Positions 1 to 8,038 of a DNA stretch of 64,000 bases are shown one piece after another. The stretch's first letter is position 1. Every line of letters starts with the position of its first letter. The notes under the pieces were generated by a model. That model was not told the origin of the DNA and did no database searches. It saw only the letters and a program-made list of their open reading frames with translations. This DNA comes from Terrisporobacter petrolearius (GTDB lineage Bacteria; Bacillota; Clostridia; Peptostreptococcales; Peptostreptococcaceae), in the NCBI RefSeq assembly GCF_020748185.1, contig NZ_JAHZMO010000001.1, positions 213,987 through 277,986 on the forward strand, in the 5' to 3' direction. Both the position numbers and the translations under genes were made by a program.

Positions 1-464
1 AGGAATTAAGCTTTTGGATAGCTGGCGGACTTACATCAGCTAAGTGGCAAGGCGTAAAATTACTTTTAATAGTAGGGGGAATTGGATTTATTTCAGCTAT
101 GATAATGGCACCTAAGGTTACAATTTTAAGTTTAGGCGAAGAAGTTGCCATAGGATTAGGGCAAAAGACTAACTTAGTAAGATTTATATCTTTAATAATT
201 GTAATAGGACTTACAGGAGCATCAGTTTCAGTAGCTGGAAATATAGTATTTGTAGGACTTATAGTACCTCAAATAATAAGAGGAATTATAGGAGCAGATT
301 ACAAATATATAATTCCATTTTCAATGTTGTTTGGATCAATTTTATTAGTATATAGTGATATATTAGCAAGAATGATTAACCCTCCATATGAAACACCAAT
401 TGGTTCTTTAACAGCACTTCTTGGAGTTCCAATATTTATTTACCTTGTTAGAAAGGAGAGTTAA
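1..464 (+). CDS. fhuB: FecCD-family siderophore ABC permease, C-terminal part (FhuB-like)
   Basis: The reading frame is open from the first base of the window, so this is the 3' part of a gene that starts upstream. It encodes several hydrophobic segments and the FecCD signature: a cytoplasmic loop with LGEEVAIGLG (the ATPase-contacting region) followed by SVAGNIVFVGLIVPQIIR. FecCD proteins form the membrane channel of binding-protein-dependent Fe(III)-siderophore, heme or cobalamin importers. It lies 6 bases before a second FecCD permease and an ATPase gene, so it is one half of a heterodimeric permease. The binding-protein gene is probably outside the window. The exact substrate cannot be read from the sequence; ferrichrome-type siderophore is the best guess from the gene arrangement. 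Confidence 0.9.
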   Translation, partial: ELSFWIAGGLTSAKWQGVKLLLIVGGIGFISAMIMAPKVTILSLGEEVAIGLGQKTNLVRFISLIIVIGLTGASVSVAGNIVFVGLIVPQIIRGIIGADYKYIIPFSMLFGSILLVYSDILARMINPPYETPIGSLTALLGVPIFIYLVRKES

Positions 465-470
465 TAGTTT

Positions 471-1478
471 ATGAAAAAGAACAAGAAATATTTATTAATC
501 ACAGGAATACTGTTAGTTTTAATAGGAATTACATTTTTAGTTAGCTTAAATATGGGATCTTTATCAATAGAACCATTTGAGGTAGTAAAAACTTTTTTAG
601 GGCAAGGATCTAAGGCCCATGAGATTGCTATTTTTAAATTGAGGTTGCCTAGAATTGTAATTGCCATATTAGTAGGAATTGCTTTAGCTACTGCAGGTAC
701 AATTTTACAAGGTATTACTAAAAATGATTTAGCAGATTCAGGAATACTTGGTATAAATTCAGGGTCAGCCTTATTTGTTGTAGTGTATATTTATTTTATG
801 AATGGAAACGTATATGAGGGTGTAAGCAACTTAACAATATTCACTATGCCAATAATAGCTTTAAGTGGAGCACTATTTGCTGCTTTTTTAATTTATATAT
901 TAGCATGGAATAAGGGAATAAGCTCTTCAAGATTATTATTAATAGGTATAGGAGTAAACATAGCATTCACATCATTACTTACAATTTTCCAACTTAAATT
1001 TACTACACAAGAATTTAATAGGGTAATGGCTTGGACTTCGGGAAGTATTTGGGGTTCTAACTGGAAATATGTAATGGCAATTTTACCGTTTATATTAATA
1101 ATAATGACACTTACACTTTATAAAGCTAGATATTTAGATGCACTAAATCTAGGAGATGAAGTTGCTAAGGGGTTAGGAATAGAAGTGGAAAAAGAAAGAA
1201 GAAAATTAATAATTTATGCTGTTGTATTATCAGGTGTGTCCACATCTGTAGCAGGAAGTATAGGATTTTTAGGACTTGTTGCTCCACATATAGCAAGGAA
1301 GTTGGTAGGTCCAAAGCATAGTAAGTTAATTCCAATCTCCGCACTTATAGGTACGTTGATTTTATTAGTTGGAGATACCATATCAAGAAATATAATAGCA
1401 CCTATGGAAATTCCGGTGGGAATAGTTGTAGCAATAATAGGTGTACCATACTTTATTTATTTAATGTTAGCAGAGTAG
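471..1478 (+). CDS. fhuG: FecCD-family siderophore ABC permease (FhuG-like)
   Basis: Full-length FecCD permease of 335 aa, the usual size, with about nine to ten hydrophobic segments. Landmarks are LRLPRIVIAILVG near residue 60, the MAWTSGSIWGSNW stretch (about 185-200), the LGDEVAKGLGI coupling loop (about 230) and VAGSIGFLGLVAPHIAR (about 262-278). It works in the cytoplasmic membrane as partner of the preceding permease and of the ATPase that follows 15 bases later. A GAAAGGAGAG ribosome site overlaps the end of the upstream gene, consistent with translational coupling in one operon. Family assignment is secure; the transported chelate is not determined. Confidence 0.93.
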   Translation: MKKNKKYLLITGILLVLIGITFLVSLNMGSLSIEPFEVVKTFLGQGSKAHEIAIFKLRLPRIVIAILVGIALATAGTILQGITKNDLADSGILGINSGSALFVVVYIYFMNGNVYEGVSNLTIFTMPIIALSGALFAAFLIYILAWNKGISSSRLLLIGIGVNIAFTSLLTIFQLKFTTQEFNRVMAWTSGSIWGSNWKYVMAILPFILIIMTLTLYKARYLDALNLGDEVAKGLGIEVEKERRKLIIYAVVLSGVSTSVAGSIGFLGLVAPHIARKLVGPKHSKLIPISALIGTLILLVGDTISRNIIAPMEIPVGIVVAIIGVPYFIYLMLAE

Positions 1479-1493
1479 AAAGAGGGAAAAATT

Positions 1494-2279
1494 ATGACAG
1501 CTATAAGAACTAATAATTTAAATATATCTTACGGAAACTTAGATATTGTTAAAGACTTGAATTTAGAAATCCCTAGTGGAAAAATAACAACTATAATAGG
1601 TGCCAATGGTTGTGGTAAATCCACAATTTTAAAAACTATCGCAAGAATATTAACACCTAAAAGTGGTGATATATTTATAAATGAAAAAAATATAAAAGAA
1701 CAATCTTCAAAGGATTTAGCCAAAATAATGGCAGTGCTGCCTCAAAGTCCACAAGCACCAAAAGGGCTTACAGTGGAAGAGTTAATAGCATATGGAAGAT
1801 TTCCACATCAAAAAGGGTTTGGAAGATTAAAAGAAGATGATGAAGATATAGTAACTTGGGCTCTAGAAGTTACAGGAATAAAGGAATTTAGAGATAGACC
1901 CATTGAAGCCTTATCTGGAGGTCAAAGACAAAGAGCTTGGATTGCAATGGCACTAGCTCAACAAACAGATATACTAGTGTTAGATGAGCCAACTACTTAT
2001 TTAGATTTAGCTCATCAGCTAGAGGTATTAAATTTATTACAAGAACTAAATGAAAAACATAATACAACAATTGTTATGGTTATACATGAATTAAATAATG
2101 CAGCAAGGTTTGCTCATCATATGATAGGAATCAAAAAAGGAGAAATAGCTTGTGAGGGAAGTGCTCATGAAGTAATGACAAAGGAAAATCTTAAAGAGCT
2201 ATTTAATATTGATGCAGAAATTGTGGAAGATCCTAGATCTAAAAAACCTGTTTGTATAACTTATGATATGGTAGGATAG
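1494..2279 (+). CDS. fhuC: Siderophore ABC transporter ATP-binding protein (FhuC-like)
   Basis: ATPase of 261 aa that powers the two FecCD permeases upstream. Walker A is GANGCGKST (about residues 36-44), the ABC signature is LSGGQRQRAW (about 141-150), Walker B is ILVLDEPTTYLD (about 161-172) and the switch histidine is in VIHELN (about 197). The sequence resembles the FepC/FhuC class of iron-chelate ATPases. It is preceded by AGAGGG and followed after 8 bases by a MATE exporter gene, so all four genes may be cotranscribed up to the terminator at 3649-3687. No Fur box could be assigned because the operon promoter is outside the window. Confidence 0.94.
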   Translation: MTAIRTNNLNISYGNLDIVKDLNLEIPSGKITTIIGANGCGKSTILKTIARILTPKSGDIFINEKNIKEQSSKDLAKIMAVLPQSPQAPKGLTVEELIAYGRFPHQKGFGRLKEDDEDIVTWALEVTGIKEFRDRPIEALSGGQRQRAWIAMALAQQTDILVLDEPTTYLDLAHQLEVLNLLQELNEKHNTTIVMVIHELNNAARFAHHMIGIKKGEIACEGSAHEVMTKENLKELFNIDAEIVEDPRSKKPVCITYDMVG

Positions 2280-2287
2280 GAGAAATA

Positions 2288-3649
2288 ATGGAAAATCAAA
2301 GAGCATTAAGACATGAAAATATAAGTAAATTACTAATTAAGTATTCAGTGCCTGCCATCCTTGCTATGATGGTTACTTCATTATATAACACAGTTGATAG
2401 AGTATATATAGGCTCTATGGAAAATGTAGGTGCTTTAGCCATATCGGGACTAGGAATTACTATGCCGCTATTTACCATACTTGGAGCTTTTTGTGTAGCT
2501 ATAGCTGTAGGAGGAAGCACCAATATATCAATAAAACTTGGAGAAGGAAATAAAGAAGAAGCAGAAAAAATAATGGGAAGTACAGTGGCTTTAGAATTTG
2601 TTGTAGGAATTATTATGGTGTTGGTAGGAATACTTTTCTTAGATAAGATTCTTTATGCTTTTGGAGCAAGTGATGATACTATAAAATATGCGAGAGATTA
2701 TATGAGCGTAATTTTTGCAGGAGCTTGGTTTAACTTACCTGGGTTTGCGCTAAATAGTTGTATAAGAGGTGAGGGAAATCCCAAATTATCTGCTCGAATG
2801 ATGATAACATCATGTGTTCTTAACTTAATACTAGACCCTATATTTATATTTGGGTTAGGTATGGGAATAAAAGGAGCGGCAATAAGTACAGTGGTTTGCC
2901 AGCTATTTATATTTATTTGGTCAATTTATTACTTTACTCTTGGTAAATCAAACTTAAAATTAAGACTAAAGAATATAAAATTAGATAAAAAATTAGTAAA
3001 AATAATATTAGTTATAGCGCTAACACCATTTCTTATGGAGTTAGCTGCTGGGTCTATACACTTAGTTACAAATAAAGTATTAAAAATATATGGAGGAGAT
3101 TTATCTATAGGAGCTATGACAGCAGTTACATCAATTTCACTAATGTTTTTAATGCCTATATTTGGACTAAGCCAAGGTATGCAAACTATAATTGCTTATA
3201 ATTATGGGGCAAAACAATTAGGTAGAGCTAAAAAAACTCTTTTATTTGGAATTTTATATGGTACAATAATTTCAACTATAGGATTTATTTTAATTAAATT
3301 ATTCCCAGAAGTTTTTATTGGAATATTTACAAAAGATGAAAGTTTAATGAATATGGCAATTGAAGGTATAAATATACATTTAACTACGTTACCTATAGTT
3401 GGAATATCAGTTCTTGGTTCTGTTTATTTTCAATCAATAGGTAAAGCTAAAAAGTCTATGTTTTTAAGTTTACTTAGACAGGTGATTATATTAATACCAG
3501 TTATAATAATACTTCCAAAGATGTATGGATTAAAAGGAGTATGGGCATCTCAGCCAATATCAGATTTATTAGCTATGTTTATAATTGTATTATCATTATA
3601 CAAAGAATTTAGAAGAGAGAAAATAAATTTATCTGAAATATGTAAATAG
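2288..3649 (+). CDS. MATE family multidrug/Na+ antiporter
   Basis: Integral membrane protein of 453 aa with the two-fold repeated MATE fold: about 12 hydrophobic segments, with the typical N-terminal motif PAILAMMVTSLYNTVDRVYIG (its first 20 residues, about 18-38) and the central pairs such as LDPIFIFGLGMGIKGAAIST. MatE proteins use Na+ or H+ gradients to expel cations or drugs. Its location at the end of the siderophore operon, only 8 bases after the ATPase, may mean it exports something linked to iron supply, but that is inference only. The gene ends exactly where a strong terminator hairpin begins. It is one of three MATE genes in the window. Confidence 0.92.
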   Translation: MENQRALRHENISKLLIKYSVPAILAMMVTSLYNTVDRVYIGSMENVGALAISGLGITMPLFTILGAFCVAIAVGGSTNISIKLGEGNKEEAEKIMGSTVALEFVVGIIMVLVGILFLDKILYAFGASDDTIKYARDYMSVIFAGAWFNLPGFALNSCIRGEGNPKLSARMMITSCVLNLILDPIFIFGLGMGIKGAAISTVVCQLFIFIWSIYYFTLGKSNLKLRLKNIKLDKKLVKIILVIALTPFLMELAAGSIHLVTNKVLKIYGGDLSIGAMTAVTSISLMFLMPIFGLSQGMQTIIAYNYGAKQLGRAKKTLLFGILYGTIISTIGFILIKLFPEVFIGIFTKDESLMNMAIEGINIHLTTLPIVGISVLGSVYFQSIGKAKKSMFLSLLRQVIILIPVIIILPKMYGLKGVWASQPISDLLAMFIIVLSLYKEFRREKINLSEICK

Positions 3650-3690
3650 AAAAAGGCAAAGTTAATTATTTTAACTTTGCCTTTTTCTAT
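3649..3690 (+). terminator. Intrinsic terminator of the siderophore/MATE operon
   Basis: A 17-bp perfect stem (GAAAAAGGCAAAGTTAA, 3649-3665, with its complement at 3671-3687), 5-base loop and T-rich 3' arm. It starts on the last base of the MATE stop codon. Confidence 0.92.
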
Positions 3691-3853
3691 TTACATATAA
3701 TAAATTAAAACTTAATTGTTAAAGTTATTAAATTATGCATACAAATTAATTGTTAAAAGAATATTTATACAAAAAAATACAAGAAAGTATAAGATATATT
3801 ATTTTTTATTAGAAAAAAACAGCGAAAATTATATCAATAAAAAGAATTATGTA

Positions 3854-3868
3854 AATTTTCTGATTAAT
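3854..3868. promoter_or_regulatory. CodY-like box upstream of opp operon
   Basis: AATTTTCTGATTAAT matches the CodY consensus AATTTTCWGAAAATT at 12 of 15 positions. It lies 27 bases before the opp -35 element. CodY control of peptide transport is well known in Firmicutes, so the position makes sense, but three mismatches in AT-rich DNA are weak evidence. Confidence 0.35.
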
Positions 3869-3895
3869 TTATCCGAAAATGTATATTACCAAATA

Positions 3896-3924
3896 TTGAC
3901 TTTGATTTAGGCCTAAATTAATAT
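3896..3924 (+). promoter_or_regulatory. opp operon promoter with a 14-bp palindrome in the spacer
   Basis: TTGACT (3896-3901), 17-bp spacer, TAATAT (3919-3924). The spacer contains the perfect palindrome ATTTAGGCCTAAAT (3905-3918), which would place a bound dimer between the -35 and -10 elements. The 336-base gap 3690-4025 holds this promoter, the CodY-like box and otherwise only AT-rich sequence. The 5' leader to oppB is about 95 bases. Confidence 0.65.
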
Positions 3925-4025
3925 TTAAGTAAATAAAAAACATCGATAATATGAAAAAATAAACAAATGTAAAAAAATTACTATTAATGTATAAATTAAA
4001 ATTTAGATAAGAAGGGGGAAAAAAG

Positions 4026-4952
4026 ATGGACACAGCAAAGTTTGTTTTTAAGCGTATTTTAATGGCTATTTTTACTATTTTTGTTGCAGCTACTATTACA
4101 TTCTTTTTAATGAAATTAGTACCTGGAAGTCCATTTGCTTCTGAAAAAGCAAATGAAATAGCCCAACAAGCATTAAATGAGAAGTATGGTTTGGATAAAC
4201 CTGTATATGAGCAATACAAGATATATCTTCAACAATTATTACATGGAGATTTGGGGGTAAGTTATAAACTTCAAAGAAATGTACCAGTCATGACAATAAT
4301 CAAGCAATCATTTCCTATATCAGCAAAAATTGGTGCGATGGCAATTATTTTCGCAATATTATTTGGAATTCCGTTAGGATGCTTATCCGCGTTGAAAAGA
4401 GAAAAATGGCAGGATAGTGTAATTCGTGTAATATCAACTTTAGGTATTGCGGTACCATCTTTCGTAATTGCAACAGCGTCAATGTTGCTGTTTGCAATTC
4501 AATTAAAAATATTACCTACATATGGATTAAGTGGTCCGTCTAGTTATATATTACCTGTATTCACCTTGGGATTTTACCCTATGTGTTATATAACAAGATT
4601 AATGCGTTCAAGTATGTTAGATGCTTTGGGTCAAGATTATATTAGGACAGCGAGAGCAAAGGGAATGTCTGAATTTGTAGTTACATTTAAACATGCTCTT
4701 AAAAACTCATTAATACCAGTTATAACTTATTTAGGTCCTTTAGTTGCATTTACTCTTGTAGGAGGATTTGTTGTAGAAAAAGTATTCAACATTCCAGGAC
4801 TTGGTAGATACTTCATTAAAGCAATAGATGCAAGGGACTATAACATTATAATGGGTACAACTGTATTTTTGGCTACATTTGTAATATTAATGAACTTACT
4901 TTGTGACGTTTTATACAAATTAGTAGACCCTAGAATTAAGTTAGATGATTAG
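4026..4952 (+). CDS. oppB: Oligopeptide ABC transporter permease OppB
   Basis: Permease of 308 aa with six predicted membrane segments and the binding-protein-dependent transport motif near residues 200-220 (DYIRTARAKG, the EAA loop contacting the ATPase). The N-terminal pattern FVFKRILMAIFTIFVAATITFF and LVPGSPF (about 30-37) is typical of OppB/DppB. It forms the membrane channel with OppC. The start follows the strong ribosome site GAAGGGGG. It opens a five-gene operon oppB-C-D-F-A read from the promoter at 3896-3924. The family is certain; whether the substrate is oligopeptide, dipeptide or nickel-chelate is inferred from the partner binding protein. Confidence 0.93.
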   Translation: MDTAKFVFKRILMAIFTIFVAATITFFLMKLVPGSPFASEKANEIAQQALNEKYGLDKPVYEQYKIYLQQLLHGDLGVSYKLQRNVPVMTIIKQSFPISAKIGAMAIIFAILFGIPLGCLSALKREKWQDSVIRVISTLGIAVPSFVIATASMLLFAIQLKILPTYGLSGPSSYILPVFTLGFYPMCYITRLMRSSMLDALGQDYIRTARAKGMSEFVVTFKHALKNSLIPVITYLGPLVAFTLVGGFVVEKVFNIPGLGRYFIKAIDARDYNIIMGTTVFLATFVILMNLLCDVLYKLVDPRIKLDD

Positions 4953-4971
4953 GTAAGGGGGGATAAATATT

Positions 4972-5982
4972 ATGATTCTAGAAAAAAGTAATAAATTTAG
5001 CACAAATCTAAAATTATCTCCAGAGGATTTTATGCCAGTTTCTAAACAAGAACAAGAAAACCTAATTACTATGGGAGAAAATACTAGTTACTGGAAAGAT
5101 GCATGGAGAAGATTAAAAAGTAATAAAATAGCAATGATTTCTTTAATAGTAATATTATTATTTATTGCATTTGCGTTTATAGGGCCTTATTTAAGCCCTT
5201 ATACATACGATCAGCAAATAAGAGGAGATGAAAATTTAAGACCTTGCGCTGAACATTTGTTTGGGACAGATAAGCTTGGAAGAGATTTATTAGTAAGAAC
5301 TATGGTAGGAGCTAGAATATCACTATTAATTGGAATAGGTTCAGCCCTTATAGTATTAGTTATAGGTTCTATATATGGCTCTATTTCTGGTCTTGTTGGT
5401 GGAAAAGTAGATATGGTAATGATGAGAATTGTTGAGATAATCTACTCATTACCAGATATGCTAGTTATTATCTTGCTAAGAATAGTGTTACAAGATCCTT
5501 TAACAAAAGCCTTTGACTCGGGTCATTCTGTTGGTGTGTTGCAAACGCTAGGACCAGGTATTTTAGCCATGTTTATAGTTTATGGTTTGCTTTATTGGGT
5601 TGGTATGGCAAGAATAGTTCGTGGTCAAGTTTTGCAACTTAAGGAAATGGAATATGTTAGTGCAGCAAGAGCCCTTGGTGCCAACAATAAAAGATTAATA
5701 TTTAAACATCTGCTTCCAAACTGTGTAGGTCAATTAGTTGTAACTACAATGTTACAAATACCTTCTGCAATATTTACAGAGGCTTTCTTAAGTTTCTTAG
5801 GGATAGGTGTAAGTAAGCCACTTGCATCACTAGGTTCATTAGCTTCAGATGCACTTGATGGAATAGCATCTTATCCATATAGATTAATGTTTCCAGCTGT
5901 AGCTATAAGTATTATAATCCTTGCATTTAACTTATTTGGTGATGGTCTAAGAGATGCCCTTGACCCAAGATTAAAGAAATAG
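4972..5982 (+). CDS. oppC: Oligopeptide ABC transporter permease OppC
   Basis: Permease of 336 aa. An OppC-type N-terminal cytoplasmic segment contains SYWKDAWRRLKSNK (about residues 40-53), followed by six membrane segments. The sequence HLFGTDKLGRDLLVR (about 94-108) is the conserved periplasmic motif of DppC/OppC proteins and EYVSAARALGA (about 221-231) is the EAA loop. Start follows TAAGGGGGG. It sits 19 bases after oppB and 12 before oppD and works as the second half of the channel. Confidence 0.93.
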   Translation: MILEKSNKFSTNLKLSPEDFMPVSKQEQENLITMGENTSYWKDAWRRLKSNKIAMISLIVILLFIAFAFIGPYLSPYTYDQQIRGDENLRPCAEHLFGTDKLGRDLLVRTMVGARISLLIGIGSALIVLVIGSIYGSISGLVGGKVDMVMMRIVEIIYSLPDMLVIILLRIVLQDPLTKAFDSGHSVGVLQTLGPGILAMFIVYGLLYWVGMARIVRGQVLQLKEMEYVSAARALGANNKRLIFKHLLPNCVGQLVVTTMLQIPSAIFTEAFLSFLGIGVSKPLASLGSLASDALDGIASYPYRLMFPAVAISIIILAFNLFGDGLRDALDPRLKK

Positions 5983-5994
5983 GGGGACGATTAT

Positions 5995-7005
5995 ATGGAA
6001 AATACAATTACAAAACAAGATGTATTATTGAAAGTTAATGATTTGGGAGTATCTTTTTTTACTCATGCGGGAGAAGTAAAAGCAGTTCGTAAAATATCTT
6101 ACGATTTAAAATATGGTGAAGCTATGGGAATAGTAGGAGAGTCTGGAAGTGGAAAATCAGTGGCATCCTATGCACTTATGGGAATTATTCCAGACCCAGG
6201 AAAGATTATTGGTGGAAATATTGATTTTCAAAACAAAGAAGTAACAACTTTACCAGAATCTGAAATGTTGAGGTTGAGAGGCAAAGAAGTGGGAATGATA
6301 TTTCAAGACCCTATGACATCTTTAAATCCAATATTTACAGTAGGCAGTCAAATAGATGAAAGTTTAAAAAAACATACGGATTTAGACAAAGAAGGAAGAA
6401 GAAAGAGAATAATTGAATTGTTTGAACTTGTCGGTATAAATCAACCAGAAAAAAGATTAAAACAATATCCATATGAATTTTCTGGCGGAATGAGACAACG
6501 TGCCATGATAGCTATGGCTCTTGCTTGTAATCCAAAGCTTCTAATAGCAGATGAGCCTACAACTGCGCTAGATGTTACAATTCAAGCACAAATAATAGAA
6601 TTATTAAAAGAATTAAAAGAAAAAATCAATATGTCCATTATATTTATCACTCATGATTTGGGAGTTATATCAGAAATATGTGACAAAGTTGCTGTAATGT
6701 ATGCAGGTAATATTATTGAAAGAGGATGTATAGATGATATTTTTTATAATCCAAAACATCCATACACTCATGGTTTATTAAAATCTATACCTAAAATAAA
6801 TAATGACACTCATGAAAGATTGATACCTATAGAAGGTAATCCTGTAGATTTAATTCATCCACCCAAAGGATGTTCTTTTGCCCCAAGATGTGAGCATTGT
6901 ATGAAAATATGCATGGAAAATGTGCCTCCTGTCTACAAAGTTGACGAAAATCATGAAGTTAGCTGTTGGTTATTGGTTAAAGAAGAAATGGAAAAGGAGG
7001 AGTAA
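5995..7005 (+). CDS. oppD: Oligopeptide ABC transporter ATPase OppD
   Basis: ATPase of 336 aa. Walker A GESGSGKSV (about residues 48-56), Q-loop MIFQDPMTSLNP, signature FSGGMRQRAMIA (about 162-173), Walker B LIADEPTTALD (about 183-193) and ITHDLG switch. The C-terminal oligopeptide/dipeptide domain contains HPPKGCSFAPRC, then C-x3-C and a later Cys, the set that binds a 4Fe-4S cluster in some Opp ATPases. It heterodimerises with OppF, whose gene begins 3 bases after this stop. Confidence 0.94.
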   Translation: MENTITKQDVLLKVNDLGVSFFTHAGEVKAVRKISYDLKYGEAMGIVGESGSGKSVASYALMGIIPDPGKIIGGNIDFQNKEVTTLPESEMLRLRGKEVGMIFQDPMTSLNPIFTVGSQIDESLKKHTDLDKEGRRKRIIELFELVGINQPEKRLKQYPYEFSGGMRQRAMIAMALACNPKLLIADEPTTALDVTIQAQIIELLKELKEKINMSIIFITHDLGVISEICDKVAVMYAGNIIERGCIDDIFYNPKHPYTHGLLKSIPKINNDTHERLIPIEGNPVDLIHPPKGCSFAPRCEHCMKICMENVPPVYKVDENHEVSCWLLVKEEMEKEE

Positions 7006-7008
7006 ATC

Positions 7009-7986
7009 ATGGAAAATGCAAATTTAAACTTAGTTGAAGTGAAAGGGTTAAAAAAATACTTTCCAGTAAAAGAAGGATTTCTTAAATCAAATTTTATAAA
7101 AGCTGTAGATGATGTAACTCTTCATATAAAAAAGGGTGAAACCTTAGGGTTAGTAGGAGAAAGTGGATGTGGCAAAACTACTTTAGGTAGAGCTATACTT
7201 AGGCTTCACGAACCAACAGAGGGAAAAATTATTTATGACGGTAAAGACATTACTAATGTGAATATGCATTCTTACAGACGAAGAATGCAAATAATTTTTC
7301 AAGATCCATATGCTTCTCTAGACCCAAGAATGACAGTTGGAGATATAATTGGAGAACCATTAGACATTCATAAATTATATAACAATAAACAAGAAAGACA
7401 AGATAAAATTTATGAACTGCTAAAAACAGTTGGATTAAATAAAGAGCATGCAAATAGATTTCCACATGAGTTTTCTGGTGGGCAAAGACAAAGAATAGGT
7501 ATAGCTAGAGCCTTGGCTGTGGAACCAGAATTTATAGTTTGTGATGAACCCATATCAGCACTAGATGTGTCAATACAAGCACAAATAGTAAATATGCTTG
7601 AAGATTTACAAAGGGAAAGAGGATTTACTTATTTATTTATAGCCCATGATTTATCTGTAGTAAAACATATAAGCAATAGAATTGGAGTTATGTATTTAGG
7701 ACATTTGGTAGAACTTACATCTAGCAGTGAATTATACAATAAACCTATGCATCCTTACACAAAAACATTATTATCAGCTATTCCAATAGCAGACCCTAAA
7801 TCTAGTAGAGAAAGAAAACGTATAGTACTACAAGGTGATATACCAAGTCCTCTAAATCCACCAAGTGGATGTACTTTTAGAACAAGATGTCCATATGTAA
7901 CTGAAGAGTGTAAAAATTCAGCACCATTATTGAAAGAATACGAAAAAGGACATTTTGTAGCATGTCATAATATAGAAAAAATATAA
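7009..7986 (+). CDS. oppF: Oligopeptide ABC transporter ATPase OppF
   Basis: ATPase of 325 aa. Walker A GESGCGKTT (about residues 52-60), IIFQDPYASLDPRMTV Q-loop region, signature FSGGQRQRIGIARALA (about 157-172), Walker B FIVCDEPISALD and IAHDLSVV. The C-terminal domain has PSGCTFRTRCPY and further cysteines as in OppD. The N-terminal VKGLKKYFPVKEG is characteristic of the OppF/DppF branch. It pairs with OppD. A 52-base gap separates it from oppA, with no terminator seen, so oppA is probably cotranscribed. Confidence 0.94.
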   Translation: MENANLNLVEVKGLKKYFPVKEGFLKSNFIKAVDDVTLHIKKGETLGLVGESGCGKTTLGRAILRLHEPTEGKIIYDGKDITNVNMHSYRRRMQIIFQDPYASLDPRMTVGDIIGEPLDIHKLYNNKQERQDKIYELLKTVGLNKEHANRFPHEFSGGQRQRIGIARALAVEPEFIVCDEPISALDVSIQAQIVNMLEDLQRERGFTYLFIAHDLSVVKHISNRIGVMYLGHLVELTSSSELYNKPMHPYTKTLLSAIPIADPKSSRERKRIVLQGDIPSPLNPPSGCTFRTRCPYVTEECKNSAPLLKEYEKGHFVACHNIEKI

Positions 7987-8038
7987 GATATATATTACAG
8001 AGGGTATATATATAAATTATTAAAAAAGGGGGAGCAGT

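Noticed and set aside
3716..3910. 64-codon plus-strand frame between the MATE gene and oppB
   Set aside because: No ribosome site, low-complexity Lys/Asn/Ile/Tyr composition, and it overlaps the opp promoter and CodY-like box.
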